In this document: piece after piece, positions 19,758 through 31,283 of the stretch
How the letters are laid out: each line of letters opens with the position of its first letter
Position numbering within the stretch: the stretch's first letter is position 1
Assembly: GCA_963575745.1 (NCBI GenBank)
Contig: CAUYUJ010021137.1
Location: forward strand, 264,352 to 326,351
Source: Prorocentrum cordatum
Taxonomy: Eukaryota > Sar > Dinophyceae > Prorocentrales > Prorocentraceae
Length of the DNA: 62,000 nucleotides
Direction of reading: 5' to 3'
Made by a program: the position numbers and the translations under genes
Notes under the pieces: model-generated
What the model was told of the DNA's origin: nothing
The model's database searches: none
What the model saw: only the letters and a program-made list of their open reading frames with translations

Positions 19758-21266
19758 GCATCTTGGGAGCCTCTGGGGACTGTTGGAGCCTCCTGAGCTT
19801 CCTGGGAGCCTCTTGCACCTTTGGGGGCTTCTCGGGGCCTCTTTGGCCGTCTTGGTGGGCTCCTGGCCCGTCTGACGCCGTCGGAAGCCGTCGTGGGGAC
19901 CTCTCTGGGCCGACTTGGTGCTTTCTTGGAATGTTCCAGGCGCGTCTTGGAGGCCATCTTGAGCGTTTTGGAGGCCTCCTGGGCCGTCTTGGGGGCCTTT
20001 TGGGGCCGTTCTGGGGCCATGCTGGAGAGCTCTTGGGCGATCTTTGGGGGGTCTTGGGCCGTCTCGGGCCGTCGGAAGGCCGAACAAACAGCAAATACCA
20101 CACTCCTTCAAGAACTCGTGGGGAATCCATGTTTTTGGTTTTTCTGGCTTCCTGGGGGCCCTCTTGGAGGCCTGCTGGGCCATCTTAGGGCCATCTTGGG
20201 GCCACCTTCGGCCGTCTTGGTGGGTCCTGGCCCGTGTGACGCCGTCGGGAGCCGTTTGGGTTTTTTGGGGGGGGGCCGACTTGGGGCCCTCTTGGAATGC
20301 TCCAGGGCCGTCTTGGAGGCTATCTAGGGCGTCTTCAAAGCCTCCTGGGCCGTTTTGGGGGCCTCTTGGGCCGTTCCGGGGCCATCTTGGAGGCCTCTTG
20401 GGCGATCTTGGGGCGATCTTTGGGGGCTCTTGGGCCGTCTCGGGCCGTCGGAAGACCGAAACAAAGCAACTGTCACAATCCTTCGAAGACCTACGGGGGA
20501 TCAGTGTTTTTGGTTTTTCTAGCCTTCCTGGAGGCCCTCTTGGAGGCCTTTTGGGCAGTCTTGGATCAGCTTAGAGCCAACTTCGGCCATCTTGGTGGGC
20601 CCCTGGCCCGTCTGACGCCGTCGGAAGCCGTTCGGGGGCCCTCTCTGGGCCGATTTGGGGCCCTCTTGGGGTGCTCCAGGGCCGTCTTGGAGGCCATCTT
20701 GGGCGTCTTAAAAGCCTCTGGGGTCGACTTGGGACCCTCTTGGGGCCGTCCTGGGGGCCTCTGAAGCAGTCCTGAGGCCATCTTGGAGGCCTCTTGGGCG
20801 CTTTGGGGGCGATCTTGGGGGCCTCTTGGGCCGTCTTGGGTCGTCGGAAAGCAGTAAGGAAGCAAATGCCAACATCCTTCAAAAACCTTACGACAACTAC
20901 TCATTTTGGCCTCTTCGGGCCTCGTGGAGGATTTCTTGGAGGCCTCTTGGGCAGTCTTGGAGGCCTCTTGGGGGCCTCTTGGGCCGTCTGGAACCATCTT
21001 GAGGCTATCTGAGGCCATCTTGGAGGCATCGTGGGCCGTCTTGGAGGCATTGTTGGGCCATTTGAGCCGTCTTGGAGGCCATCTTGGGCCGTCGTGGAGC
21101 CGTCTGGAGCAGGAACAACCCTTTGCAACCACTTCTGGAGAAGCTGGGCAATCGTTCCGGGTGGCCGGCGGGACGGGCCGACGCCCCAGGGGGGTCCTCT
21201 TGGAAAAAGAAGCAACACCAAAACCGAAAGTATTTAGCACGCCAGGCACCCCTGCGATGAATCGAC

Positions 21267-21314
21267 AGGGGGCGGCGGATCGAAGACGCCTACGGCGAAT
21301 CACCGCCGCCCCCT
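21267..21314. other. Nested hairpin, junction copy 3
   Basis: Perfect 12-base arms AGGGGGCGGCGG and CCGCCGCCCCCT around the conserved 24-base loop. Confidence 0.9.
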
Positions 21315-22235
21315 GCCTTTGTGGAAGCGCCTATGTGGCCGAACGTTGAGGCCAGACCTGCCAAGCTATCGGACCATGTGTTCCCCGAATTGGTTTGGAA
21401 AGCCTTCGGGCAACACGTGGGCATCTTGAAGGTCATCTTGGCCGCCTGGAGGCCATTTTGACCCTTTCGGGCCTTCTTGGAGGACGTCTTGGAGGGCTCT
21501 TGGGCCGTCTTGGAAGCCATCTTGAGCGTCTTGGAGGCCTCTTCGGCCGTCTTGGGGGCCTCTTGGGGCCGTCTTGCCTCTTGGGCGATCTTTGGGGGCA
21601 CTTGGGCCGTCTCGGGCCGTCGGAAGGCTGAACAAAAAGCAAATGCCCACAACAATCCTTCAAGAACTCGTGGGAAATCTATATTTTTGGCCTTCTCTGG
21701 CCTTCCTGAAGGCCCTCTTGGATGCCTCTTAGTGCAATCTTCGGCCGTCTTGGTGGGCCCCTGGCCCGTCCGACGCCGTCGGAAGCCGTTTGGGGGGCCT
21801 CTCTGAGCCGACTTGGGGCCCTCTTGGGGTGCTCCAGGGCCGTCTTGGAGGCCATCTTGGGCGTCTTGGAAGCCTCTTGGGTCGTCTTTGTGCCCTCTTG
21901 GGGCCGTCTTGGGGGCCTCTCGGGCCGTTTCGGGGCTATCTTGGAGGCCTCTTGGGCGATCTTGGGGCGATCTTTGGGGGCTGTTGGGCTGTCTCGGGCC
22001 GTTGGAAAGGCAGAAAAGAAGCAAGTGTCAACATCCTCCAAAAGCCAGCAGAAAATTAATATGTTTGGCCTTTTCTGGCCTTCCTGGGGGCCCTCTTGGA
22101 GGCCTCTTGGGCAGTCTTGGGCCAGCTTAGAGCCAACTTCGGCCATCTTGGTGGGCTCCTGGCCCGCCTGACGCCGTCGCAAGCCGTTTGGGGGCCCTCT
22201 GAGGGCCGATTTGGGGCCCTCTTGGGGTGCTCCAG

Positions 22236-24862
22236 GGCCGTCTTGGAGGCCATCTTGGGCGTCTTAAACGCCTCTTGGGTCGACTTGGGGCCCTCTTGGG
22301 GCCGTCCTGGTGGCCTCTTGGGCAGTTCTGAGGCCATCTTGGAGGCCTCTTGGGCGCTCTGGGGGCGATCTTGGGGGCTCTTGGGCCGTATCGGGCCGTC
22401 GGAAGGCCGAAATGAAGCAAATGTCAACATGTTTCGAAAACCTACGGGGAATCTGTTTTTGGCCTCTTCTGGCCTTCCTGGGGGCCCCTCTTGGAGGCCT
22501 CTTGGGCCGTCTTGGGCCAGCTTAGAGCCAACTTCGGCCATCTTGGTGGGCTCCTGGCCCGCCTGACGCCGTCGCAAGCCGTTTGTGGGCCCTCTGAGGG
22601 CCTATTTGGGGCCCTCTTGGGGTGCTCCAGGGTCGTCTTAGAGGCCATCTTGGGCGTCTTAAGCGCCTCTTGGGTCGACTTGGAGCCCTCTTGGGGCCGT
22701 CCTGGGGACCTCGTGGGCAGTCCCGAGGCCCTCTTGGAGGCCTCTTGGGCGCTCTGGGGGCGATCTTGGGGGCCTCTTGGGCCGTCTTGGGTCGTCGGAA
22801 AGCCGAAAAGGAGCAAATGTCAACATCCTTCAAAAACCAAAGGACAACCACTGATTTGGCCTCTTCGGGCCCTCGTGGAGGACCTCTTGGAGGCCTCTTG
22901 GGCCATCTTGGAGGCCTCTGGGGGCCTCTTGGGCCGTCTGGAACCATCTTGAGGCTATCGGAGGCCGTCTTGGAGGCATCGTGGGCCATCTTGGAGGCAT
23001 TTTTGGGCCATCTGAGCCGTCTTAGAGGCCATGTTGGCCGTCTTCGAGGCGTCTTGGGGGCCATCTCGGGCCGTCGCGGAGCCGTCTGGAGCAGGAACAA
23101 ACCCTTTGCAACCACCTCTGGAGAAGCCGGGCAATCTTTCCGGGTGGCCGGCGGGACGGGCCGACTCCAGGGGGAGTTCTTCGGAAAACGAACCAAGACC
23201 AAATCCGAAAAGATCTAGCACGCCAGGCACCCCTGCGCTGAATCGACAGGGGGCGGCGGATGGTGTCTTGGGCCTCTTGGACGATCTTTGGGGGCACTTG
23301 GGCCGTCTCGGGCCGTCGGAAGGCCGAACAAAAAGCAAATGCCCACAATCCTGGACAAAGCTAATGGGAAATCTATGGTTTTGGCCCTGGCCTTCCTGAA
23401 GGCCCTCTTGGAGGCCTCTTGGGCCGCCTTGGGCCATCTTAGTGCCATCTTCGGCCGTCTTGGGGGCCCCTGGCCCGTCCGACGCCGTCGGAAGCCGTTT
23501 GGGGCGCCTCTCTGAGCCGACTTGGGGCCCTCTTGGAATGCTCCAGGGCCGTCTTGGAGGCCATCTTGGGCGTCTTAAACGCCTCTTGGGTCAACTTGGG
23601 GCCCTCTTGGGGCCGTCCTGGTGGCCTCTTGGGCAGTTCTGAGGCCATCTTGGAGGCCTCTTGGGCGCTCTGGGGGCGATCTTGGGGGCTCTTGGGCCGT
23701 ATCGGGCCGTCGGAAGGCCGAAATGAAGCAAATGTCAACATTTTTCGAAAACCTACGGGGAATCTGTGTTTTTGGCCTCTTCTGGCCTTCCTGGGGGCCC
23801 CTCTTGGAGGCCTCTTGGGCCGTCTTGGGCCAGCTTAGAGCCAACTTCGGCCATCTTGGTGGGCTCCTGGCCCGCCTGACGCCGTCGCAAGCCGTTTGGG
23901 GGCCCTCTGAGGGCCTATTTGGGGCCCTCTTGGGGTGCTCAAGGGTCGTCTTAGAGGCCATCTTGGGCGTCTTAAGCGCCTCTTGGGTCGACTTGGGGCC
24001 CTCTTGAGGCCGTCCTGGGGACCTCGTGGGCAGTCCCGAGGCCCTCTTGGAGGCCTCTTGGGCGCTCTGGGGGCGATCTTGGGGGCCTCTTGGGCCGTCT
24101 TGGGTCGTCGGAAAGCCGAAAAGGAGCAAATGTCAACATCCTTCAAAAACCAAAGGACAACCACTGATTTGGCCTCTTCGGGCCCTCGTGGAGGACCTCT
24201 TGGAGGCCTCTTGGGCCGTCTTGGAGGCCTCTGGGGGCCTCTTGGGCCGTCTGGAACCATCTTGAGGCTATCGGAGGCCGTCTTGGAGGCATCGTGGGCC
24301 ATCTTGGAGGCATTTTTGGGCCATCTGAGCCGTCTTAGAGGCCATGTTGGCCGTCTTCGAGGCGTCTTGGGGGCCATCTTGGGCCGTCGCGGAGCCGTCT
24401 GGAGCAGGAACAAACCCTTTGCAACCACCTCTGGAGAAGCCGGGCAATCTTTCCGGGTGGCCGGCGGGACGGGCCGACTCCAGGGGGAGTTCTTCGGAAA
24501 ACGAACCAAGACCAAATCCGAAAAGATCTAGCACGCCAGGCACCCCTGCGCTGAATCGACAGGGGGCGGCGGATGGTGTCTTGGGCCTCTTGGACGATCT
24601 TTGGGGGCACTTGGGCCGTCTCGGGCCGTCGGAAGGCCGAACAAAAAGCAAATGCCCACAATCCTGGACAAAGCTAATGGGAAATCTATGGTTTTGGCCC
24701 TGGCCTTCCTGAAGGCCCTCTTGGAGGCCTCTTGGGCCGCCTTGGGCCATCTTAGTGCCATCTTCGGCCGTCTTGGGGGCCCCTGGCCCGTCCGACGCCG
24801 TCGGAAGCCGTTTGGGGCGCCTCTCTGAGCCGACTTGGGGCCCTCTTGGAATGCTCCAGGGC
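22236..24862 (+). repeat. 1,313-bp near-identical tandem duplication
   Basis: Sequence from about 22,236 to 23,548 is repeated at 23,549-24,862 with only scattered differences (for example a CATCTCGGG/CATCTTGGG change at about 23,075 against 24,388). Similarity outside these limits drops to the family level. Because the unit includes a hairpin-deleted junction, the deletion came before the duplication. Confidence 0.85.
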
Positions 24863-24931
24863 CGTCTTGGAGGCCATCTTGTGCATCTTAAAAGCCTCCT
24901 GGGCCGTCTTGGCAGTAAGGCGCTGGATCAA

Positions 24932-25385
24932 GTCACGGTGGTCACGGTCACGGTCACGGTCAAGGTCACGGTCACGGTCACGGTCACGGTCACGGTCACG
25001 GACCCGGACCCGGACCCGGACCCGGACCCGGGACCGGACCCGGACCCGGACCCGGACCCGGTCCCGGTCCCGGTCCCGATCACGGTCACGGTCACGGTCA
25101 CGGTCACGGTCACGGTCACGGTCACGGTCACGGTCACGGTCACGGTCACGGTCACGGTCACGGTCACGGTCACGGTCACGGTCACGGTCACGGTCACGGT
25201 CACGGTCACGGTCACGGTCACGGTCACGGTCACGGTCACGGTCACGGTCACGGTCACGGTCACGGTCACGGTCACGGTCGCGGTCACGGTCACGGTCACG
25301 GTCACGGTCACGGCCACGGTCACGGTCACGGCCACGGCCACGGCCACGGCCACGGTCACGGTCACGGCCACGGTCACGGCCACGG
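24932..25385 (+). repeat. (CACGGT)n hexanucleotide array with a (CCGGAC)n segment
   Basis: CACGGT units throughout, replaced by CGGACC units at about 25,001-25,060 and by CACGGC variants near the right end. Six is a multiple of three, so all frames stay open (Val-Thr and Arg-Ser repeats). These are not genes. Confidence 0.97.
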
Positions 25386-26814
25386 GCATGGGTTTTGCCC
25401 GTGTAATGGTGACGTCATCGGCGACAAAGTCGCTGGCAGCATCGGTCATGGTCTGGACCCAAAGCGTGGCGTCGCACAGCGGCGCGGAACACAACACCGC
25501 ACCGCACAGCATGTCATGGCATGGCGCCTGACTCCTCGGAGGGTAAGTGGATCGTCGTGGAGAGGTCTGGGCCCGTCTGGAGCCGCGGCTCCATGTCCAG
25601 CTCCTTAGGCTCCCCGAAAAGCCCCTCACAAAAAGGGCTGTCGGATAGAACCCGCTGGCTCTGCTTTCAACATCGCCTGTTCGAAGCTGAAACAGGGTTC
25701 CTGCTTGATACTGCTTCAGAACAACGACGACGCCCCCAAAGGGGGGGGGGCCGTCAAAGCCCCAACAATTCAGCGAATCGACTCCGGATGTGCTATCACG
25801 ACCGATGCTCTTTTCGGAGGGCTTATCTTTAGACCGTGGGCATTACTGGAAGGACCGAACACGCCGGTGCTGCCGCGGGAGTTCGATGTTGAACAATTGG
25901 AAGCGCGGAAGCGGGGCCAGCCCTGCAGCGGGAGCAACATTTTGAACCATCGAAAACAATCGGAGTGGAATAACTTATAAAACATATCAACTTTTCAAAT
26001 CCTGTGTGAAACAACAATACGCGGACAGGGCGGGAGACTCTCTGCACAGACTAGGGGGAGAGAGGAAAGTAGTATCCATATTGTGGAATTGTGTGACGGG
26101 AGGGGCAGAGAGGGGAGGGCGAGGGCGGGGGGACTGGAGGGAAAACGGGAGGGGCAGGGAGGGCAGGAGAGGCAGGAATGGGCGGAGGGAGAGGGGAGAG
26201 GAAGGGATTCGGAACAACATATCCACGGATAGCCGTTCAACCGCAGAGCGGCCGTTCGTCGCTCTGTCCAAACATTGCTACGTCATGCTGTGGAGACATC
26301 GTCGTGGCGTCACCCCCGCCGTGACCCAGAGCTTCCGTGGCTCAAACGAGAGGCGCCCAGGCGAGGTGGGGCGAAGCACTTTCTTCGCCATGTCGCGCTC
26401 CAAGGAGTGGCTTTCGAAAGTATCCAGCGGCCTTCGGCCCATCCCGCACCCGCGCCTGGGTTTCGGGCACAAATTCAACGGGATCCTTTTCTGGGTCTCC
26501 TCGGAGCCTGGTCGTGGCTTTTCGGGGGGGTGCGAAACTCTGTTGGGCCCTTTTTGGGCCGCTGACCACGAAAACTCCTGCGGCAAACGAGGGGCCGGCG
26601 ACCGCGGCGCCGGCGACCCGCCCAGCGCCGGCGCCAGCCCACGGCGGCGGCGCTAGCGCGGGCGGTGATGGCGGGGACGCTGGTGCGGAGGGCGGTGCGG
26701 ACGGTGATGGGCACGTTGGTGGGGACGGCGGTGGTGGTGGGGTAGGTGGTGGAGATGGCGGGGACGGTGGTGGGGGCGGGGGCGGCGGGGACGCTGGTGC
26801 GGACGGCGGGTCCG
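25386..26814. other. Mixed unique sequence, no confident gene
   Basis: 25,386-26,000 has moderate GC and some protein-like short frames (for example DSGCAITTDALFGGLIF near 25,781), but no family I recognise. 26,100-26,210 is purine-rich (GGGAGGGGCAGGG). 26,660-26,815 is a GGTGGGGACGG low-complexity run. Confidence 0.4.
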
Positions 26815-28720
26815 CCGCCCGCCCGACCGACCGACCCGCCCGTTAGGTTCACTGCGTGACCAAGTGTACACGCAACCATGCTTTAATGTCCCCGCCCGCC
26901 GACCCGAACCCGCCCGTTAGGGCCCGACCCGACCCTGCCCGACCCCGCCCGTTAGGGTCCCGCCCGCCTGGTCCCGAACCTACCACGCCGCCCGAAGGGG
27001 TACGCGTTCAGGTGGACACGCACCATACTTTAATGTGGCGCACCGCCCGACCCGAACCCCCCCGTAGGGGCCGCCCGACCCACCCACCCGCCCGTTAGGT
27101 CCAGCCCGCCTTGGGCGACCCGACCCGACCCGCCCGTAACGGTTCACGCGTGTCAAAGTACACACGCAACCATACATCAATAGTCCCGCCCGCCCGACCC
27201 GACCCGCCCGTTAGGGTCCGCCCGGCCCGGCCCGACCCGCCCGTCAGGGTCCGCCCGCCCGACCCGACCGGATCCCTTGTCAGGGGTCACGCGTGTCAAG
27301 TGTACACGCGCCATACTTTAATGCCCCGCCCGCCCGACCCGACCCGCCCGTTAGGGTCCGCCCGATCCGACCCGACCCGCCCGTTCGGGTCCGCCCGCCC
27401 GACCCGACCCGACCCGCCCGTTAGGGTTCACGCGTGTCAAGTGTACACGCAGCATACTTTATTGCCTTGCCCGACCGACCCGACCCGCCCGTTAAGGTCC
27501 GCCCACCCGACCCGCCCCGACCCGCCCGTTAGGGTTCACGCGTGTCAAGTGTACACGCACCATATTTTCATGTCCCGACCCGCCCGACCCCGAAGACCCC
27601 GCCCGTTAGGGTCCGCCCACCCGACCGCCCCGCTAGGTCCGCCCGCCAGACCACCGAAGCCACCCGCACGTTAGGGTTACTCGGTCACGTGTACACGCCA
27701 CCAATTACTTTAATGCCCCGCACGCCCGACCCGACCCGCCCGTTAGGGTCCGCCCGGCCCGACCCGCCCGTTAGGGCCCGCCCGCCCGACCCGACCCGAC
27801 CCGCCCGTTAGGGTCCACGCGTGTCAAGTGCGCACGCACCAGCCTTGAATGCCCCGCCCGCCCGAACCGACCCGCCCGCTAGGGTCCGCCCGACCCGGCC
27901 CGACCCGCCCGTGAGGGTCCGCCCGCCCGACCCGACCCGACCCGCCCGTTAGGGTTCACGCGTGTCAAATGTAACCGCACCATACTTTAATGTCCCGCCC
28001 GCCCGACCCGACTCGCCCGTTAGGGTCTGCCCGAACCGACCCGACTAGCCCGTTAGGGTCCGCCCGCCCGACCCGACCCGCCCGTTAGGGTTCGCGCGTG
28101 TCAAGTGCACACGCACCATACTTTAATGTCCCGCCCGGCCGGCCCGACCCGCCCGTTAGGGTTCGCCCGACCCGACCCGGCCCGCCCGTCAGGGTCCGCC
28201 CGCCCGACCCGACCCGACCCGCCCGTTAGGGTTCACGCGCGCCAAGTGCACACGCACCATAAATTAATGCCCCTCCCGCCCGCCCGACCCGACCCGCCCG
28301 AATTAGGGCCCGCCCGACCCGACCCGACCCGCCCGTTAGGGTCCGCCCGCCGACCCGACCCGACCCGCCCGTTAGGGTTCGCGCGTGTCTAGTGTGCACG
28401 CACCATACTTTAATGTCCCCGCCCGCCCGACCCGACCCGCCCGTTAGGGTCCGCCCGACCCGACCCGACTAGCCCGTTAGGGTCCGCCCACCCGACCCGA
28501 CCCGCCCGTTCGGGTTCACGCGTTTCAAGTGCGCACGCACCATGCTTTAGTGTCCCGCCCGCCCGGCCCGACCCGCCCGTTAGGGCCCGCCCGACCCGAC
28601 CCGACCCGCCCATTAGGGTCGCCCGCCCGACCCGACCCGACCCGCCCGTTAAGGTTCACGCGTGTCAAGTGTACACGCACCACACTTTAATGTCCCGCCC
28701 GCCCGACCCGACCCCGGAGC
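26815..28720 (+). repeat. 139-bp satellite with TTAGGG words and a small hairpin
   Basis: Fourteen copies of a box reading TTCACGCGTGTCAAGTGTAC followed by ACGCACCATACTTTAATG. Boxes end near 26,881, 27,028, 27,175, 27,316, 27,457, 27,565, 27,708, 27,843, 27,985, 28,121, 28,261, 28,408, 28,545 and 28,685, giving a mean spacing of 138.8. The box contains GCGTGT and ACACGC, which can pair across 7 bases. Between boxes the DNA is CCCGACCCGCCCG with CCGTTAGGGT two or three times per unit. The minus strand is thus GGG-rich. Confidence 0.95.
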
Positions 28721-28734
28721 GGCCCTGGGCCCGG

Positions 28735-28870
28735 CCACGGTGACGGTCAAGGTCACGGTACCGGTCACGGTCGCGGTCACGGTCGTGGTATCCGTCACGG
28801 TCACGGTCACGGTCACGGTCGCGGTCACGGTCACGGCCACGGTCACGGTCACGGTCACGGTCACGGTCAC
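28735..28870 (+). repeat. Second (CACGGT)n array
   Basis: Same hexanucleotide as at 24.9-25.4 kb, more degenerate, directly between the 139-bp and 194-bp satellites. Confidence 0.95.
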
Positions 28871-29912
28871 GTGCCGCCCCCTGGGGTGCTTGCGATCTGC
28901 GCAACCGTCGCCACTTTCGTGGGCTCCTGGGAGGCCCAGCGGAGGGGCGTCATACGCGGACCATCTCGGGACCTCGCCGCCACCTGGGGGGCTAATTGTC
29001 GTCGTTTTCGTGGGCTCCCGGGAGGCCCAGCGGAGGTACGTCATACGCGGACCACCTCGAGACCTTGCCGCCCCCTTGGGTGCTTGCGCTCTGCGCAACC
29101 GTCGCCACTTTCGTGGGCTCCTGGGAGGCCCAGCGGAGGGGCGTCATACGCGGACCACCTCGGGACCTCGCCGCCCCCTGGGGTGCTTGCGATCTGCGCA
29201 ACCGTCGCCACTTTCGTGGGCTCCTGGGAGGCCCAGCGGAGGGGCGTCATACGCGGACCATCTCGGGACCTCGCCGCCACCTGGGGGGCTAATTGTCGTC
29301 GTTTTCGTGGGCTCCCGGGAGGCCCAGCGGAGGTACGTCATACGCGGACCACCTCGAGACCTTGCCGCCCCCTGGGGTGCTTGCGATCTGCGCAACCGTC
29401 GCCACTTTCGTGGGCTCCTGGGAAGCCCAGCGGAGGGGCGTCATACGCGGACCATCTCGGGACCTCGCCGCCACCTGGGGGGCTAATTGTCGTCGTTTTC
29501 GTGGGCTCCCGGGAGGCCCAGCGGAGGTACGTCATACGCGGACCACCTCGAGACCTTGCCGCCCCCTGGAGTGCTTGCGATCTGCGCAACCGTTTCCACT
29601 TTCGTGGGCTCCTGGGAGGCCCAGCGGAGGGGCGTCATACGCGGACCATCTCGGGACCTCGCCGCCACCTGGGGTGCTTGCGATCTGCGCAATTGTCGCC
29701 ACTTTCGTGGGCTCCTGGGAGGCCCAGCGGAGGGGCGTCATACGCGGACCACCTCAGGACCTCGCCGCGCCCTGGGGGGCTCGCGATCTGCGCAACTGTC
29801 GCCACTTTCGTGGGCTCCTGGGAGGCCCAGCGCAGGTACGTCATACGCGGACCACCTCGGGACCTCGCCGCCCCCTGGGGGGCTTGCGATCTGCGCAACT
29901 GTCGCCACAAAG
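28871..29912 (+). repeat. 194-bp dimeric satellite (103-bp and 91-bp monomers)
   Basis: Two related monomers alternate. One has GGTGCTTGCGATCTGCGCAA (103 bases). The other has GGCTAATTGTCGTCGTTTTC (91 bases). Both continue with GTGGGCTCC, GAGGCCCAGCGGAGG and CGTCATACGCGGACCA. Toward the right end only the 103-base type remains. About ten monomers in all. Confidence 0.92.
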
Positions 29913-30129
29913 TGTGATGTCGGACGAGCTGCGTTCTTCTGAAATCACTGCTGTGTGCTCTTCTTGCGCACTGCGGGTCCTTCAGAATGCCAGTCAGCAT
30001 TGAGTGGTCCTGAGTATAATCGCCACATGTATAGAAAAGGGTTGGGTACGTCACAGGGTAATTTGGAAACATAACCAAAAACAAAACCCATATAGTCTGG
30101 CACGCCAGGCCCCCCTTTGATACATCAAA

Positions 30130-30177
30130 AGGGGGCGGCGGATCGAAGACGCCTACGGCGAATCACCGCCGCCCCCT
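30130..30177. other. Nested hairpin, junction copy 4
   Basis: Perfect 12-base arms and the conserved loop. Confidence 0.9.
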
Positions 30178-31283
30178 GCCTTTGTGGAAGCGCCCATGTG
30201 GCCGAACGTTGAGGCCAGACCTGCCAAGCTATCGGGCCATGTGTTCCCCGAATCGGTTTGGAAAGCCTTCGGGGAACGCGTGGGCATCTTGAAGGTCATC
30301 ATGGCCGCCTGGAGGCAATTTTGACCCTTTCGGGCCTTCTTGGAGAATGTCTTGGAGGGCTCTTGGCCGTCTTGGAGTCTTGGAGACCTCTTCGGCCGTC
30401 TTGGGGGCCTCTTGGGGCCGTGTCTTGGGCCTCTTGGGCGATCTTGGAGGGCACTTGGGCCGTCTCGGGCCGTCGGAAGGCAGAAAAAAAGCAAATGCCA
30501 CAATCCTTCAAAAACCCATGGGGAACCCATGATTTTGGCCTTTTCGGGCCTTCCTGGGGGCCCTCTTGGAGGCCTCTTGGGCCGTCTTGGGCCATCTTAG
30601 GGCCATGGTCGGCCGTCTTGGTGGGCTCCTGGTCCGTCTGACGCCGTCGGAAGCCGTTTGGGGGGCCTCCATGGGCCGACTTCGGGCCCTCTTGGAATGC
30701 TCCAGGGCCGTCTTGGAGGCCCATCTTGGGCGTCTGAAAGGCCTCCTGTGCCGTCTTGGGAGCCTCTTCGGGCCGTCTTGGGGCCCTCTTGGGCCGTTCT
30801 GGGGCCATCTTGGAGGCCTCTTGGGTGATTTTTCGGCGATCTTTGGGGGCCTCTTGGGCCGTGTCGGGCCGTCGGAAGGCCGAAAAGAAGCAAATGTCAA
30901 ATCCGTCAAAAACCTTAGGACAATCAAGGTTTTGGGCCTCTTCTGGCCTTCCTGGAGGCCCTCTTGGGGGCCTCTTGGGCCGTCTTGGGCCAGCTTCGAG
31001 CCAACTTCGGCCATCGGAGGCATCTTGGGGCCATCTTGGCCGTTTTGGAGGCCATCTTGGGTCGTCTTGGAGACGTCTTGGATACCATCCTGGGCCATCT
31101 TGGCCGTCTTGGACGCCATCTTGGGCCAACTGGAGGAAACATATACACGACGGAGTCGTTTTGAGATCCTTTCCGGGTGGCCGGCGGGACGGGCCGAAGC
31201 CCTAGGGGGAGTTCTTTTGGAAAAAGAGCCAAAACCAAAAGCCATCTAGTCTGGCACGCCAGGCACACTTGCGATGAATCGAA

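Larger units (their letters stand above)
19760..24905 (+). repeat. Phased CTTGG repeat, block B, with ~390-bp higher-order units
   Basis: Same word set as block A. Linker starts lie near 20,078, 20,447, 20,838, 21,616, 22,004, 22,397, 22,793, 23,318, 23,715, 24,105 and 24,626, mostly 369-397 bases apart. Counting anchors from about 24,176 gave 21 steps in 222 bases, or 10.6 per step. Sub-block junctions are at 21,165-21,420, at 23,140-23,260 and in its duplicate near 24,455-24,575. The last two have lost the loop and right arm of the hairpin. Confidence 0.9.

Noticed and set aside
11189-24515. Many long plus- and minus-strand open frames over the phased repeats (Leu-Gly-Ser-Trp-rich forward, Pro-Lys-Arg-rich reverse)
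   Set aside because: Two 10.5-base steps make 21 bases, so a stop-free unit gives 7-residue repeats in several frames at once. Codon bias and conservation do not favour any one frame.
24932-25385. Val-Thr or Arg-Ser repeat proteins
   Set aside because: Direct reading of a CACGGT hexanucleotide array.
26860-28700. Telomere
   Set aside because: TTAGGG occurs singly inside a 139-bp unit, not as a tandem heptamer or hexamer. Dinoflagellate telomeres are expected to be TTTAGGG.
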